From NCBI RefSeq assembly GCF_000739935.1, contig NZ_BBJU01000007.1:186001-250000 (forward strand): DNA of 64,000 nucleotides. Reading direction: 5' to 3'. The notes beneath the pieces are model-generated. The model was not told the origin of the DNA. It saw only the letters and a program-made list of their open reading frames with translations, and searched no databases. This stretch comes from Agrobacterium rubi TR3 = NBRC 13261 (GTDB taxonomy: Bacteria; Pseudomonadota; Alphaproteobacteria; Rhizobiales; Rhizobiaceae). The position numbers were made by a program, and so were the translations under genes. Shown here one piece after another: positions 54,916 to 63,795 of this stretch. The number at the start of each line of letters is the position of its first letter. Position 1 is the first letter of the stretch.

Positions 54916-55206
54916 TTAAAAGTCGCTCAGCTTGGCGCGATGAGGCGCGACAACCGTGATGCTGTCGGCGATGGATGTTTCAGGCAGAATGGGCGCATCC
55001 GTCTTAAAGCCCAAGGTTTCGCGCATACGTCGCTTTTCTTTTGCAACTAGAAAAACGATACCGGCGAAGTAGCCGACCTGTATAATGATAAGACAGAGTA
55101 TGGTCTGCACGACGGCGGTGTAGAAAGACCCATAGATAAAATATGTTGCTACTGCAAACGACAGCAAAGCACAAATCATGCTGATGAAAACGCGCGGCGC
55201 GTACAT
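54916..55206 (-). CDS. exoX: Exopolysaccharide production repressor ExoX-like
   Basis: A 96-residue inner-membrane protein: MYAPRVFISMICALLSFAVA then a second helix TAVVQTILCLIIIQVGYFAG and a basic cytoplasmic tail (KEKRRMRETLGF). This two-helix layout and the YxxxGSxxTxxxQTxxCxxxxQxGYF pattern match ExoX/Psi-type inhibitors, which lower succinoglycan by acting on the ExoY step after transcription. ATG 55206 has GGAGGAG, a strong site. In S. meliloti exoX stands between exoU and exoY, as here next to exoU, but exoY does not follow. Function from position and pattern. Confidence 0.78.
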   Translation of the reverse strand: MYAPRVFISMICALLSFAVATYFIYGSFYTAVVQTILCLIIIQVGYFAGIVFLVAKEKRRMRETLGFKTDAPILPETSIADSITVVAPHRAKLSDF

Positions 55207-55602
55207 GGGTTTCTCCTCCGCCAAGCATTCGCTCATGATTGAGTCATGCTTTTTTATTCGTTTCTTTTGAATGCAGTATATTACGGAATCAAAGTCCGTT
55301 CAATATGCTTATACTTCTCTTAAAGCGCGCAGAATGAAATTTTGGTGATCTTTAATGGTAAAATTTGCGCAAATTTTTGACCAGGCTCTGTTGGTGATGT
55401 CGAGCCTCAGTAAACGCGGGCGTCGATTACAGTTAAGAGCATATGAATACCGGTTTCCCTTATCACGATATTTACCCTTGGGATGCTGGCAAACCTCAGA
55501 AAACGCAGTGCCAGTTGGATCATAATCGGGCGTCTGTAGACTTCGTTAACCATGCGGCAGGTAAACATAGGATGTTGATTCCCGAAGCAGTAAGGTGTGC
55601 GT
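55207..55602. promoter_or_regulatory. Upstream region of exoX and the DUF6074-like gene, no gene seen
   Basis: About 396 bp, AT-rich around 55245-55380, divergent promoters expected for exoX (leftward) and the small gene to the right. I see no conserved frame or clear palindrome. It is also the breakpoint where exoY-F-Q would lie in S. meliloti. Confidence 0.45.
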
Positions 55603-55872
55603 GTGACAGAGCGTTCTGAAGTAATTGCGTTTCCCGCCAAAAATCGCGTCGTAGACATCAAGCGCTGTGTTCAGATGCTTGAACACTTGCACGGAGAAGA
55701 GGCAAATCTCTTCTGGCGCACTGAGTGCAGGGCTCTTGCCGCTCATTTGACCGGCCTCGGTTATGACGATGTCGCCATGCGCCAGGAAATCATGGAGTTT
55801 CAGGGTGCCGTCCAAGCCGGACTCTGGGCCGCTTCGCAGCAAGACGAACTGGCCCTGCGTGAAACCTACTGA
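55603..55872 (+). CDS. DUF6074-like small protein
   Basis: An 89-residue protein. The start is GTG 55603, 7 bases after AAGG (GTG 55597 is the next choice). It has EVIAFPAKNRVVDIKRCVQM, HGEEANLFWRTECRALAAHL and YDDVAMRQEIMEFQGAVQAG. The FPA...R(V/K) opening and (ANxFWRxxCRxL) core are what I recall for DUF6074 proteins of Rhizobiaceae. Probably cytoplasmic; function unknown. Confidence 0.7.
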   Translation: MTERSEVIAFPAKNRVVDIKRCVQMLEHLHGEEANLFWRTECRALAAHLTGLGYDDVAMRQEIMEFQGAVQAGLWAASQQDELALRETY

Positions 55873-55911
55873 TAGCGCCGACTGCTTTTAGAGTTGATGC
55901 GCGCTCTGCGC

Positions 55912-56934
55912 TTAACCGCGCCGCGCAGGCCCGCTGACGGAGTTGCGCACGATGAGATCCGGGCTCAGCAATATCTCGGGCTCATCTGGCTGTCTTCCGT
56001 CCAGGAGGTCCAGAAGCAAAGCCATGGCGTGTTTGCCAATGGATGTTCGAGGCTGGCGAATGGTCGTCAGCGCCGGTGACATGAAAACAGCCTGAGGAAT
56101 GTCGTCAAAGCCGGTCACGGAAAAATCGCGTGGAATGTCGTAGCCACGCGCGGTAAGGCCGATCATGACACCGATGGCAGTCTGATCGTTCACGCACATG
56201 AACGCGGTCGGCAAATTGTCGCGCATGAACATCTGTTCCACCGCGAGCCGCCCGCTTTCCAGTGTGCCATCCCCCTCGATCACGAGGTCTTTGACCGCGG
56301 TCAGGCCTGCACCTTTCATCCCCTCGTCAAACCCCTCACGTCGCCTGCCATAGGCTAGGCGGGTTCTCGAATCGCCGATGAAAGCGATGCGCTGATGACC
56401 TTCCGCGATCAGCATATCGACAATCTTCCGCGCACCGGCCATATCGTCGACGCCGACATAGGGAATGCCACCGTTGTAGATCGGTTCGAAGACGCCCACG
56501 CTTGGCGGTAGCCGCGCCGTCATGGCCTGATGGCCAAACGGCAAAATGCCTGTGAAGAGAATAAGCCCTGCAGCCTGGTTCGAATTGAGGAATTTCAGAT
56601 ATTCCAGGCCGCGCTGTGCATCGTTTTGTGTATGGCCGATAAGGATGCCGTAACCATGCGCGCGAGCTTCGTTCTCAAGTCCGACAAGAATGTTGGAAAA
56701 ATTCGGGTCGCCGATGTCAGGTGCAACCACGAGAATCATGTTGGAGCGGCCGAGCCTGAGACTGCGCGCCATCGCGTTCGTGGTGTAGCCTGTGACTGCA
56801 ATCGCCTGATTGACCTTCAGCCGCGTGGAATTCGCTACCTTTTCAGGCATATGAATAGCGCGCGACACCGTTGCGATGGATACCTCCGCAATTCGGGCAA
56901 CGTCTTCAATCGTAGCGGATGAGGGAATCGACAA
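55912..56934 (-). CDS. LacI-family repressor of the sugar transporter
   Basis: A 340-residue regulator. The HTH ATIEDVARIAEVSIATVSRA is at the N-terminus, followed by the hinge helix (NAMARSLRLGRSNMILVV) and a periplasmic-binding-like ligand domain with a GFDDIPQAV ... TTIRQPRTSIG end typical of LacI. Start TTG 56934 has GAGG 6 bases upstream. Divergent from the ABC operon; two palindromes in the 164-bp gap are probably its binding sites. It would lift repression when its sugar is present. Confidence 0.9.
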   Translation of the reverse strand: MSIPSSATIEDVARIAEVSIATVSRAIHMPEKVANSTRLKVNQAIAVTGYTTNAMARSLRLGRSNMILVVAPDIGDPNFSNILVGLENEARAHGYGILIGHTQNDAQRGLEYLKFLNSNQAAGLILFTGILPFGHQAMTARLPPSVGVFEPIYNGGIPYVGVDDMAGARKIVDMLIAEGHQRIAFIGDSRTRLAYGRRREGFDEGMKGAGLTAVKDLVIEGDGTLESGRLAVEQMFMRDNLPTAFMCVNDQTAIGVMIGLTARGYDIPRDFSVTGFDDIPQAVFMSPALTTIRQPRTSIGKHAMALLLDLLDGRQPDEPEILLSPDLIVRNSVSGPARRG

Positions 56935-57020
56935 TCAGGGCCTCGAATAGGTGCGCGACCGGACACTACACGGACTTGATCATCCGTCAAATACGATCGA
57001 TCAAATCCCTGCGATGATGC

Positions 57021-57040
57021 TAATGTAAACCTTTACATTA
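57021..57040. promoter_or_regulatory. LacI-type operator 1
   Basis: TAATGTAAACCTTTACATTA has arms of 9 bp that are exact reverse complements with a central CC. It lies in the divergent gap between the repressor and transporter genes. Binding by the adjacent LacI protein is inferred. Confidence 0.75.
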
Positions 57041-57044
57041 TCAG

Positions 57045-57058
57045 TGTAAAGGTTTACA
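57045..57058. promoter_or_regulatory. LacI-type operator 2
   Basis: TGTAAAGGTTTACA is the exact reverse complement of the core of operator 1 (57024-57037). Centre-to-centre distance is 21 bp, two turns of the helix, so both sites face the same side and could be bound together. Confidence 0.75.
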
Positions 57059-57098
57059 TCGGCGTTAGACAGATGGGAACTGCCTGGGGAGGGGTACC

Positions 57099-58625
57099 AT
57101 GGAAAACAGCACCGCACATGGCGGAGACATCGTGCTGTCGGCACGCCGAATTTCCAAATCATTCAATGGTGTGCAAGTTCTTTTCAGCGTCAATTTCGAG
57201 CTGAAGAGGGGCGAAATACATGCACTCATGGGCGAAAATGGCGCTGGAAAATCCACGCTCGTTAAGGTGCTCTCCGGTTTCGAACAGCCGAGCTCCGGTG
57301 AAATTCTTCTTGATGGCCGTTCGGTAAAGCTGCCTGCAAATGGCGCTGCCGAAGCGCTCGGGATTGTCATCATCCACCAGGAATTCAATCTTGCGGAACA
57401 CCTGACCGTTGCCGAAAGTCTTTTTCTCGGGCGAGAGGTGACGCGCTTCGGCGTTCTTGATCGCAGGGCAATGCGAGCTGAGGCCAGACGCGTTCTCGAC
57501 GAACTCGGCTGTCACGTGGATGAAAATGCGCTGATCGGCACATTGTCTATCGCTGAAAAGCAGATGGTGGAAATTGCCAAGGCCATCAGTCGCGACGCGC
57601 GTATCGTTTTCATGGATGAGCCGACCGCCGTTCTGTCGCGCGACGAAACGAATTATCTCTTCCAGCAGGTTCGAAAACTACGGGACAAGGGCACGAGCTT
57701 CGTCTTCGTTTCGCATAAACTGGATGAGGTGATGGAACTGACGGATCGTGTGACAGTCCTTCGTGATGGCCACTGGGTGAAGACAGCGCCGACAGCCATG
57801 CTCGATGGCGAGGCCATCGCCCAATTGATGGTCGGGCGAGAGCTATCGAGCCTTTACCCTGCCAAGCGTGAACCGGATGTGGACGAAGAGATCGTTCTAA
57901 CAGTTAGTGGCCTGTCGACCCGTTATGTGCAGGATGTCAGTTTCGACCTTCGAAAGGGCGAGATCATCGGGTTTTCTGGCCTGATCGGATCCGGCCGCAC
58001 GGAGCTTGCGGAAGCCATCGTGGGACTGAGGGCTCGCTCAGCTGGCGATGTTCATGCCAATGGGCAAGTGTTGCCGCCTTATGATCTTCATGCTTCGATT
58101 GCTGCCGGTCTTGCCTACATGACGAAGGACCGCAAATCCAAGGGCCTTCTCTTAAGCGCTGGCATGGGTTTGAACCTGACCCTTCAATCGCTGGAGCGAC
58201 ACGGCAAATTCGGTTATCTCAGCGCCTCCAGCGAGGCCAGATCGCTCGAAAGGGCGCGACGCCGTTTCGATATCCGGGTGCGGGATGGCAGCGTGGTTGT
58301 GGGCCGCATGTCAGGCGGCAACCAGCAGAAGCTGCTGCTGGCCAAGGTCATGGAAACCGAGCCGAAGATCATCATCATCGATGAACCCACCCGCGGCATC
58401 GACGTGGGGACGAAGCAGCAAATCTATCATTTCATTTCGGCTTTGGCGCGCGATGGCCATTCGGTCATCGTGGTCTCGTCCGAAATGCAGGAGGTCATCG
58501 GGCTATGCACCCGGGTTGCCGTCATGCGCGAAGGGCGTCTTGTCGGCATTCTGGAAGGCGACGAAATCAATGAACGGGAAATCATGCGCTATGCGGCCGG
58601 ATTGAAAACCAAGGCCGCTGCATAG
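57099..58625 (+). CDS. Sugar ABC transporter ATP-binding protein (RbsA/MglA type)
   Basis: A 508-residue protein with two fused ATPase domains. First half: GENGAGKSTL (Walker A), LSIAEKQMVEIAKA (signature variant), VFMDEPTAVL (Walker B). Second half: GLIGSGRTELAEA (degenerate Walker A, as usual here), MSGGNQQKLLLAK, IIIDEPTRGID. Members import ribose, xylose, galactose, inositol or AI-2; the sugar is not determined. The start ATG 57099 has GGGGAGG upstream. The first gene of an ATPase-permease-binding protein operon. Confidence 0.92.
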   Translation: MENSTAHGGDIVLSARRISKSFNGVQVLFSVNFELKRGEIHALMGENGAGKSTLVKVLSGFEQPSSGEILLDGRSVKLPANGAAEALGIVIIHQEFNLAEHLTVAESLFLGREVTRFGVLDRRAMRAEARRVLDELGCHVDENALIGTLSIAEKQMVEIAKAISRDARIVFMDEPTAVLSRDETNYLFQQVRKLRDKGTSFVFVSHKLDEVMELTDRVTVLRDGHWVKTAPTAMLDGEAIAQLMVGRELSSLYPAKREPDVDEEIVLTVSGLSTRYVQDVSFDLRKGEIIGFSGLIGSGRTELAEAIVGLRARSAGDVHANGQVLPPYDLHASIAAGLAYMTKDRKSKGLLLSAGMGLNLTLQSLERHGKFGYLSASSEARSLERARRRFDIRVRDGSVVVGRMSGGNQQKLLLAKVMETEPKIIIIDEPTRGIDVGTKQQIYHFISALARDGHSVIVVSSEMQEVIGLCTRVAVMREGRLVGILEGDEINEREIMRYAAGLKTKAAA

Positions 58626-58666
58626 CGAACGGTCGATGACCGGTGTGACAGGTTGGGAGGTCTGTT

Positions 58667-59680
58667 TTGGGTATGAGCGTAAGTGAAGAGAGCAAGGAGA
58701 AGAAGGCAGGGCGATCGCTTCGCGACATAGATCTGCGCGCGGTCGCGCCCTTTGTCGCCTTGTTCCTACTGTTGATCGTCGGAGCGATGGTCAATCCGAA
58801 TTTCATCAGCATCAATAATCTCGCCAATGTGGCGACACGAAGTGCGTTCATCGCGATTATCGCAGTGGGCGCGACCTTCGTGATTTCCGCTGGAGACCTC
58901 GATCTCTCTGTCGGCTCCATGGTTGCTTTCGTCGCAAGTCTCATGATCCTGCTGATGAATTCCAGCATCGTCGCGGACCCTGCTTTGATGCTCATCCTGG
59001 CCGTCGTCTTTGCGCTGGTGGCGGGTGCTTTCTGCGGTCTTGCCAACGGCTTGATCACGACGGTCGGGAAGATCGAACCCTTCATTGCCACGCTCGGCAC
59101 CATGGGCGTGTACCGCGGGCTGACGACTTGGCTGTCGCAAGGCGGCGCAATCACGCTGCGTGAGCCACAATTGCAGGCCATGTATCGTCCTGTCTACTTC
59201 GGGTCTTTCCTGGGATTGCCGCTTCCCATTCTGGCTATTCTGGTCGTGACCGCCATCGCTGCCTTTATTCTCTACCGCACGCGCTACGGGCGTCACGTCA
59301 CCGCCGTTGGCTCGAACCGTGATGTGGCGAAATATTCCGGTGTTGCGGTCAATCGTATCAGGACGATTGCCTTTGTCATCCAAGGCCTTTGCGTCGCCAT
59401 CGCCGTTCTTCTCTATGTGCCAAGACTTGGCTCGACGTCGGCAACAACGGGCATGATGTGGGAATTGCAGGCCATCACGGCGGTCGTCGTGGGCGGCACG
59501 GCGCTCAAGGGCGGTGCTGGTCGCGTTTGGGGCACGATCTGCGGTGCGTTCATTCTCGAACTCGTCGGCAACATCATGCTGCTGTCGAACTTCATCAGCG
59601 AATATCTGATCGGCGCCATCCAGGGCGGGATCATCATCATCGCCATGCTGGTCCAGCGCTCGCTGATGCGTCGCTCATAA
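58667..59680 (+). CDS. Sugar ABC transporter permease (RbsC type)
   Basis: A 337-residue permease with about nine helices. FISINNLANVATRSAFIAII, GATFVISAGDLDLSVGSMVA and VTAVGSNRDVAKYSGVAVNR (coupling loop) then MWELQAITAVVVGGTALKGG and GRVWGT are characteristic of CUT2 permeases. I favour TTG 58667 as start: GGGAGG is 6-7 bases away, while ATG 58673 would be 12 away. 41 bp after the ATPase gene. Confidence 0.9.
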   Translation: MGMSVSEESKEKKAGRSLRDIDLRAVAPFVALFLLLIVGAMVNPNFISINNLANVATRSAFIAIIAVGATFVISAGDLDLSVGSMVAFVASLMILLMNSSIVADPALMLILAVVFALVAGAFCGLANGLITTVGKIEPFIATLGTMGVYRGLTTWLSQGGAITLREPQLQAMYRPVYFGSFLGLPLPILAILVVTAIAAFILYRTRYGRHVTAVGSNRDVAKYSGVAVNRIRTIAFVIQGLCVAIAVLLYVPRLGSTSATTGMMWELQAITAVVVGGTALKGGAGRVWGTICGAFILELVGNIMLLSNFISEYLIGAIQGGIIIIAMLVQRSLMRRS

Positions 59681-59745
59681 AAGTTACCGGGTTACAGGTC
59701 GCCCGGTTTTGAAAATCAAGACCTTAAAATGTGGGAGGAAAACAC

Positions 59746-60693
59746 ATGCGAAAGAGACTGTTGGGAATGGCTATGGCGCTGGTGGCGCTTTCGGGGGCGG
59801 TTCAGGCTCAGGATAAAAAGGTAACGATCGGGGTCTCCATCCCGGCCGCCGATCATGGCTGGACAGCTGGTGTGGTGTATCATGCAGAGCGTGTCGCGAA
59901 GCTCTTGATGCAGGAACATCCCGGCCTCAATGTCATCGTCAAGACATCGCCGGATGCCGCGACCCAGGCAAATGCCGTGCAGGATTTGGAAACGCAAGGC
60001 ATCGACGCGCTTGTCATTCTGCCGTCCGACCCCGATCCTCTCGTCAATGCGATCAAGGAAGTGAAGGGTAACGGCAAATTCGTCGCGCTCGTTGACCGCG
60101 CGCCAAGCGTCAATGACGATACGGTCCGTGACCTCTACGTCGCCGGTAACAACCCGGCGCTGGGCGAAGTTGCAGGCAAGTATATTGCGGACACGACACC
60201 GGAAGCCGAAGTCGTCGTCATTCGCGGCTTGCCGATCCCCATCGATCAGCAGCGCCAGGATGGTTTCGATAAAGGTATCGCTGGCTCCAAGGTAAAAATC
60301 CTTGACCGCCAGTTCGGCAACTGGAACCGCGATGATGCCTTCAAAGTCATGCAGGACTATTTGACGAAATATCCGAAGATCGATGTCGTCTGGTGCCAGG
60401 ATGACGATATGGCGGTCGGCGTTCTGCAGGCGATCGAGCAGGCCAAGCGCACCGATATCAAATATGTCGTTGGTGGTGCTGGCTCGAAGGACATGATCAA
60501 GAAGGTCATGGATGGCGACAAGATGATCCCCGTGGACGTATTGTATCCGCCAGCCATGGTCGCAACGGCGATGCAGCTGACAGCCGCCAACTTCTATGAT
60601 CAGGTCCCCGTTCGTGGCACCTATATCCTGGACGCAACCTTGGTCACGAAAGACAACGCCGAGGGCTTCTACTTCCCCGATTCACCGTTCTGA
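59746..60693 (+). CDS. Periplasmic sugar-binding protein (RbsB type)
   Basis: A 315-residue type I binding protein. Signal peptide MRKRLLGMAMALVALSGAVQ then AQ, mature KVTIGVSIPAADHGWTAGVV, then LETQGIDALVILPSDPDPL and VWCQDDDMAVGVLQAIEQA. Such proteins bind pentoses, hexoses or polyols for CUT2 importers. ATG 59746 has GGGAGGA. Without a kinase or isomerase in the operon the sugar cannot be inferred. Confidence 0.9.
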   Translation: MRKRLLGMAMALVALSGAVQAQDKKVTIGVSIPAADHGWTAGVVYHAERVAKLLMQEHPGLNVIVKTSPDAATQANAVQDLETQGIDALVILPSDPDPLVNAIKEVKGNGKFVALVDRAPSVNDDTVRDLYVAGNNPALGEVAGKYIADTTPEAEVVVIRGLPIPIDQQRQDGFDKGIAGSKVKILDRQFGNWNRDDAFKVMQDYLTKYPKIDVVWCQDDDMAVGVLQAIEQAKRTDIKYVVGGAGSKDMIKKVMDGDKMIPVDVLYPPAMVATAMQLTAANFYDQVPVRGTYILDATLVTKDNAEGFYFPDSPF

Positions 60694-60711
60694 TGTCTGA
60701 GATTTAAAGCC

Positions 60712-60742
60712 AAGGCCCGTTCGAAAGAGCGGGCCTTTCTAC
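60712..60742 (+). terminator. Rho-independent terminator of the sugar ABC operon
   Basis: AAGGCCCG (60712-60719) pairs with CGGGCCTT (60730-60737) and is followed by TCTACTTT, 19 bp after the binding-protein stop. It lies between convergent genes and could also serve the oxidoreductase. Confidence 0.75.
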
Positions 60743-60749
60743 TTTGCGA

Positions 60750-62012
60750 TCAAGAAAAGCGACTGGCTCGGAACGGGTCGATCGAGACGGATGTATCCGT
60801 GCCCATCACAAGCTCCGTCACGAGCTTTGCCGTGGCAGCTGACTGCGTCAGGCCCAAGTGTCCGTGGCCGAAGGCGTAGATGACGGATCGGCTGGCGCGG
60901 GAAGGCCCGATGACCGGCAGGCAATCCGGCATGGATGGTCTGAAGCCCATCCACTGTTTGCCGCCTTCAGTGTCCAAGCCGGGCAGAAAGCGGCTCGCCT
61001 TTTTCAGCAGGGCTTCGGAGCGGCGAAAATTGGGAGGTAGATGCAAGCCACCAAGCTCGACTGCGCCACCGACACGGATACCGGATGATAACGGCGTGAC
61101 GACGAAGGCATGGTCGTTGAAGTAAAGCTGTCGGGTCAAATCGAATGCACCGACCGGTAGCGTCGTATTATAACCGCGCTCGGTCTCCAGCGGGACGATG
61201 TTTCCGAGTGATGCCGCCAGTGTTTTGGACCACGCGCCGCATGCGACAATCACCTTGTCAGCTTCGATGGTCTGACCGCTGGTCAGAGAGACAATTGTGC
61301 ACTCGCCGACGGTCGCGATGCCGCTCGCCTCACCCTTGCGCATTGTTGCACCCCGGGAGATGACGAGATCAGCGATGGCTTTGGTAAACTCATAGGGATC
61401 TCTAACCTGCATCCCATCGGGGCTATACATTGCGTGCTTGAAGTGTGGTGCCAGCCCGGGCTGTAATTGCTCGATCTCGTCGCGTCCGACTCGCGAGAAC
61501 GTAAAGCCGGACTCTGCTTTTTCCTCCCAGTCTCTACCTGCCGCATCAAAACTGGCCCGGCTGTCGTAAAGATCAAGCGTTCCCGTATTGGAAACGTGGT
61601 GAGACAATTCCGGCATTGCCGCGACGGCCTGCATTTCGCTCGCTGCGAGCTTCATCATGCTTTTTTGCACATTGAGACCATGCTGGTAGGCGCGTGGGGA
61701 ACTGGCTTTCCAGAACCGCCACAGCCATGGGGCAATCTGCAGCGCATAGGCGGGAGGGATACTGAGCGGCCCAAGTGGATCGACCAGCCACTTCGGTGTT
61801 TTTTTCATGACGCCAGGCGCAGGGATGGGAATGATTTCAGAAAAGGCAAGAATACCGGCATTGCCTGCGCTTGCGCCCGAGGCAACGTCTTCCCGCTCCA
61901 ACAGCGTGACACGTCTGCCGGAATTCTGGAGATAGAGAGCCGACATCACACCGATAATGCCGGCGCCAATGACCAACACGTCGCATTTTTCTGAAGTATC
62001 CATCGCAACCAT
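60750..62012 (-). CDS. DadA-like FAD-dependent D-amino-acid dehydrogenase family protein
   Basis: A 420-residue DAO-fold flavoenzyme. CDVLVIGAGIIGVMSALYLQ binds FAD; ERGYNTTLPVGAFDLTRQLY and the closing FGHGHLGLTQSAATAKLVTE (DadA signature) are clear. Members oxidise D-amino acids or D-hydroxyproline/N-methyl amino acids and pass electrons to the membrane. ATG 62012 and ATG 62003 are both possible. It converges with the sugar operon; no racemase is nearby, so the substrate is open. Confidence 0.87.
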   Translation of the reverse strand: MVAMDTSEKCDVLVIGAGIIGVMSALYLQNSGRRVTLLEREDVASGASAGNAGILAFSEIIPIPAPGVMKKTPKWLVDPLGPLSIPPAYALQIAPWLWRFWKASSPRAYQHGLNVQKSMMKLAASEMQAVAAMPELSHHVSNTGTLDLYDSRASFDAAGRDWEEKAESGFTFSRVGRDEIEQLQPGLAPHFKHAMYSPDGMQVRDPYEFTKAIADLVISRGATMRKGEASGIATVGECTIVSLTSGQTIEADKVIVACGAWSKTLAASLGNIVPLETERGYNTTLPVGAFDLTRQLYFNDHAFVVTPLSSGIRVGGAVELGGLHLPPNFRRSEALLKKASRFLPGLDTEGGKQWMGFRPSMPDCLPVIGPSRASRSVIYAFGHGHLGLTQSAATAKLVTELVMGTDTSVSIDPFRASRFS

Positions 62013-62088
62013 CCCATCGCTAATGTGACACAGGTAGCACGGCTAAATGCAAACTGTCGACAGCAATGGGCACGCTCTGTTGGTGGAG

Positions 62089-63657
62089 CTACTGTTTGAC
62101 GATATTGGACGGTTTCACGACTGCGTAATTGAACTGAAGGGTCTTGTTTTTGACTGGAAAGTACAATGGCACAATCAGTTTGGACACGGTAACGCCCTCG
62201 ATCTTGGCATGCAATTGATCCCCCAGCCACCTGGTCAAGGGCTCAACGCCTCCATCAATGCCTGTCCAGACCAGGAGAACGGGATGCTCCTCCGAGAGCG
62301 AGAAGACGGGATCGTAGTCGTCGTAGATCGTCGTTCCCACGGGTATGGTCTTGAACACAAACCGCAAGTTTCCGCCGCTGGGCCAGTCAGGTGTGACGAT
62401 GAGAGACGGGGAAATTCTCTCCTCTTCAACGATGTGGCGACGAAAGGCCTGCCAATCATAGTTGGAATTGGACGTTCTGCCCATAAACGCTGTGACGGGT
62501 TGTGAGAGCAGCAATGCGACAGGGACGAGTGTCATCAGGATGAATGCCAGGGGGATAAACTTCCCCAAGACGCGTCCTATATCGGAAGCCCGTCGCTCAA
62601 GAATGAGTGTCGCCAAAATTGGAAACGGTAGGAGCAACGGTAGCAGCCATCGGTCACGCAGTTCCGTCATCGTCGTCGCGAGAATGACGAGCGTCATTGA
62701 AATGGCGACTGCCGCGAAATAGTGGAGGAAGAAACGCAGCCAGACATTGTCTGCGGTTGTAGGTTGCTTCTTTTCCTGCCGGGCGGATAGCCAAAGCAAC
62801 AAAGTCGGCAGAGCAACGATAATGGCAGAGCCTGAAAAGAAACGGCCAAGCCCGCGCGCCACCTGCAAGAAACGGTTTTCCGGTGCATCCTCCGCCATCC
62901 GCTTCAACGTCACCTCAGAGGCGAAGGTCAGATTATCGATCAGCCAGAAGAGGTGCGGTATGACAACCAAAACGCTGATGGCCAGTGTCAGCAGGAAATG
63001 TCTATCGAATATCCTTTCGCGCCCTTTGGGATGAAACCATACCGCGACCAGAAGGGCAGGAAGAATAAGGGCGAAATTGTATTTCGATAACATGCCGAGG
63101 CCAGCGGCCAAGCCGACCAGAATATAGCCCATCGTGGTCGGTCGTTGTATAAGCCTGATGGTACAATAGATGAGCGACACGAAGGTGAGCATCAGCATGG
63201 CTGTATGCGTGAGGTCGCGCTGCGCCTGCCAGAACACCTGCGGTATCACGAACAGCGACATGGCTGCCACGACGACAAGCCGTTTGTTCTCGAGAACCAG
63301 TTCTGCCGTTTTGGTGTAAACGGCAAAGGTCAGAAACAAAATGAAGTTCTTGGCAAAGGCCAGAGTGGCCATCGAGGTGCCGAAGATTGTGAAAACAGCG
63401 TGCTGGTACCAATTGTACAAAGGCGGCTGAGCATCGTAACCGAGCGCGAGCCATTGCGCGAAAAGCACCTGCTGCGCTTCATCGATCCGCAGGGCAGGGG
63501 GGAGCAACTGGCGCACGATGGTCTGCACTAGAAAGTAGGCGCCAAACAGCACGATGACCGCATTCGGATTTTCCGTCAGGCACAACAATACTTTGTGTCG
63601 AAGCCCTGCTTTCCTCTCACCGTGCGCCGTTTCTGCCGAGTGTCCTGTGATAGCCAT
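62089..63657 (-). CDS. ArnT/PMT-like membrane glycosyltransferase (GT39/83)
   Basis: A 522-residue integral membrane enzyme of about 11 helices. LRIDEAQQVLFAQWLALGYD carries the DE motif and is followed by AQPPLYNWYQ, the PPLY signature of ArnT/PMT-2 enzymes. A C-terminal soluble part of about 110 residues is predicted to be periplasmic. Such enzymes take sugars from a polyprenyl-phosphate donor to lipid A, core or protein. With eptA in the same window, a lipid A role is possible (inference). Starts at ATG 63657. Confidence 0.83.
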   Translation of the reverse strand: MAITGHSAETAHGERKAGLRHKVLLCLTENPNAVIVLFGAYFLVQTIVRQLLPPALRIDEAQQVLFAQWLALGYDAQPPLYNWYQHAVFTIFGTSMATLAFAKNFILFLTFAVYTKTAELVLENKRLVVVAAMSLFVIPQVFWQAQRDLTHTAMLMLTFVSLIYCTIRLIQRPTTMGYILVGLAAGLGMLSKYNFALILPALLVAVWFHPKGRERIFDRHFLLTLAISVLVVIPHLFWLIDNLTFASEVTLKRMAEDAPENRFLQVARGLGRFFSGSAIIVALPTLLLWLSARQEKKQPTTADNVWLRFFLHYFAAVAISMTLVILATTMTELRDRWLLPLLLPFPILATLILERRASDIGRVLGKFIPLAFILMTLVPVALLLSQPVTAFMGRTSNSNYDWQAFRRHIVEEERISPSLIVTPDWPSGGNLRFVFKTIPVGTTIYDDYDPVFSLSEEHPVLLVWTGIDGGVEPLTRWLGDQLHAKIEGVTVSKLIVPLYFPVKNKTLQFNYAVVKPSNIVKQ

Positions 63658-63699
63658 TCCCTGTCCGTCTTAGTTCCAAGCAGCAGAATCTGTCCCAGC

Positions 63700-63720
63700 T
63701 TGTTCGATGGCAGCGAACAA
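63700..63720. terminator. Hairpin between malic enzyme and glycosyltransferase genes
   Basis: TTGTTCG (63700-63706) and CGAACAA (63714-63720) form a perfect 7-bp stem in the 138-bp gap after the malic enzyme stop. No T-run; may be a weak terminator. Confidence 0.3.
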
Positions 63721-63795
63721 ACCGGACTATGTGGCCGAACCATGGCACGCAGTGCAATGCTGCCACAAATCACTGGGGATGTGTGGCAGTCCCTA

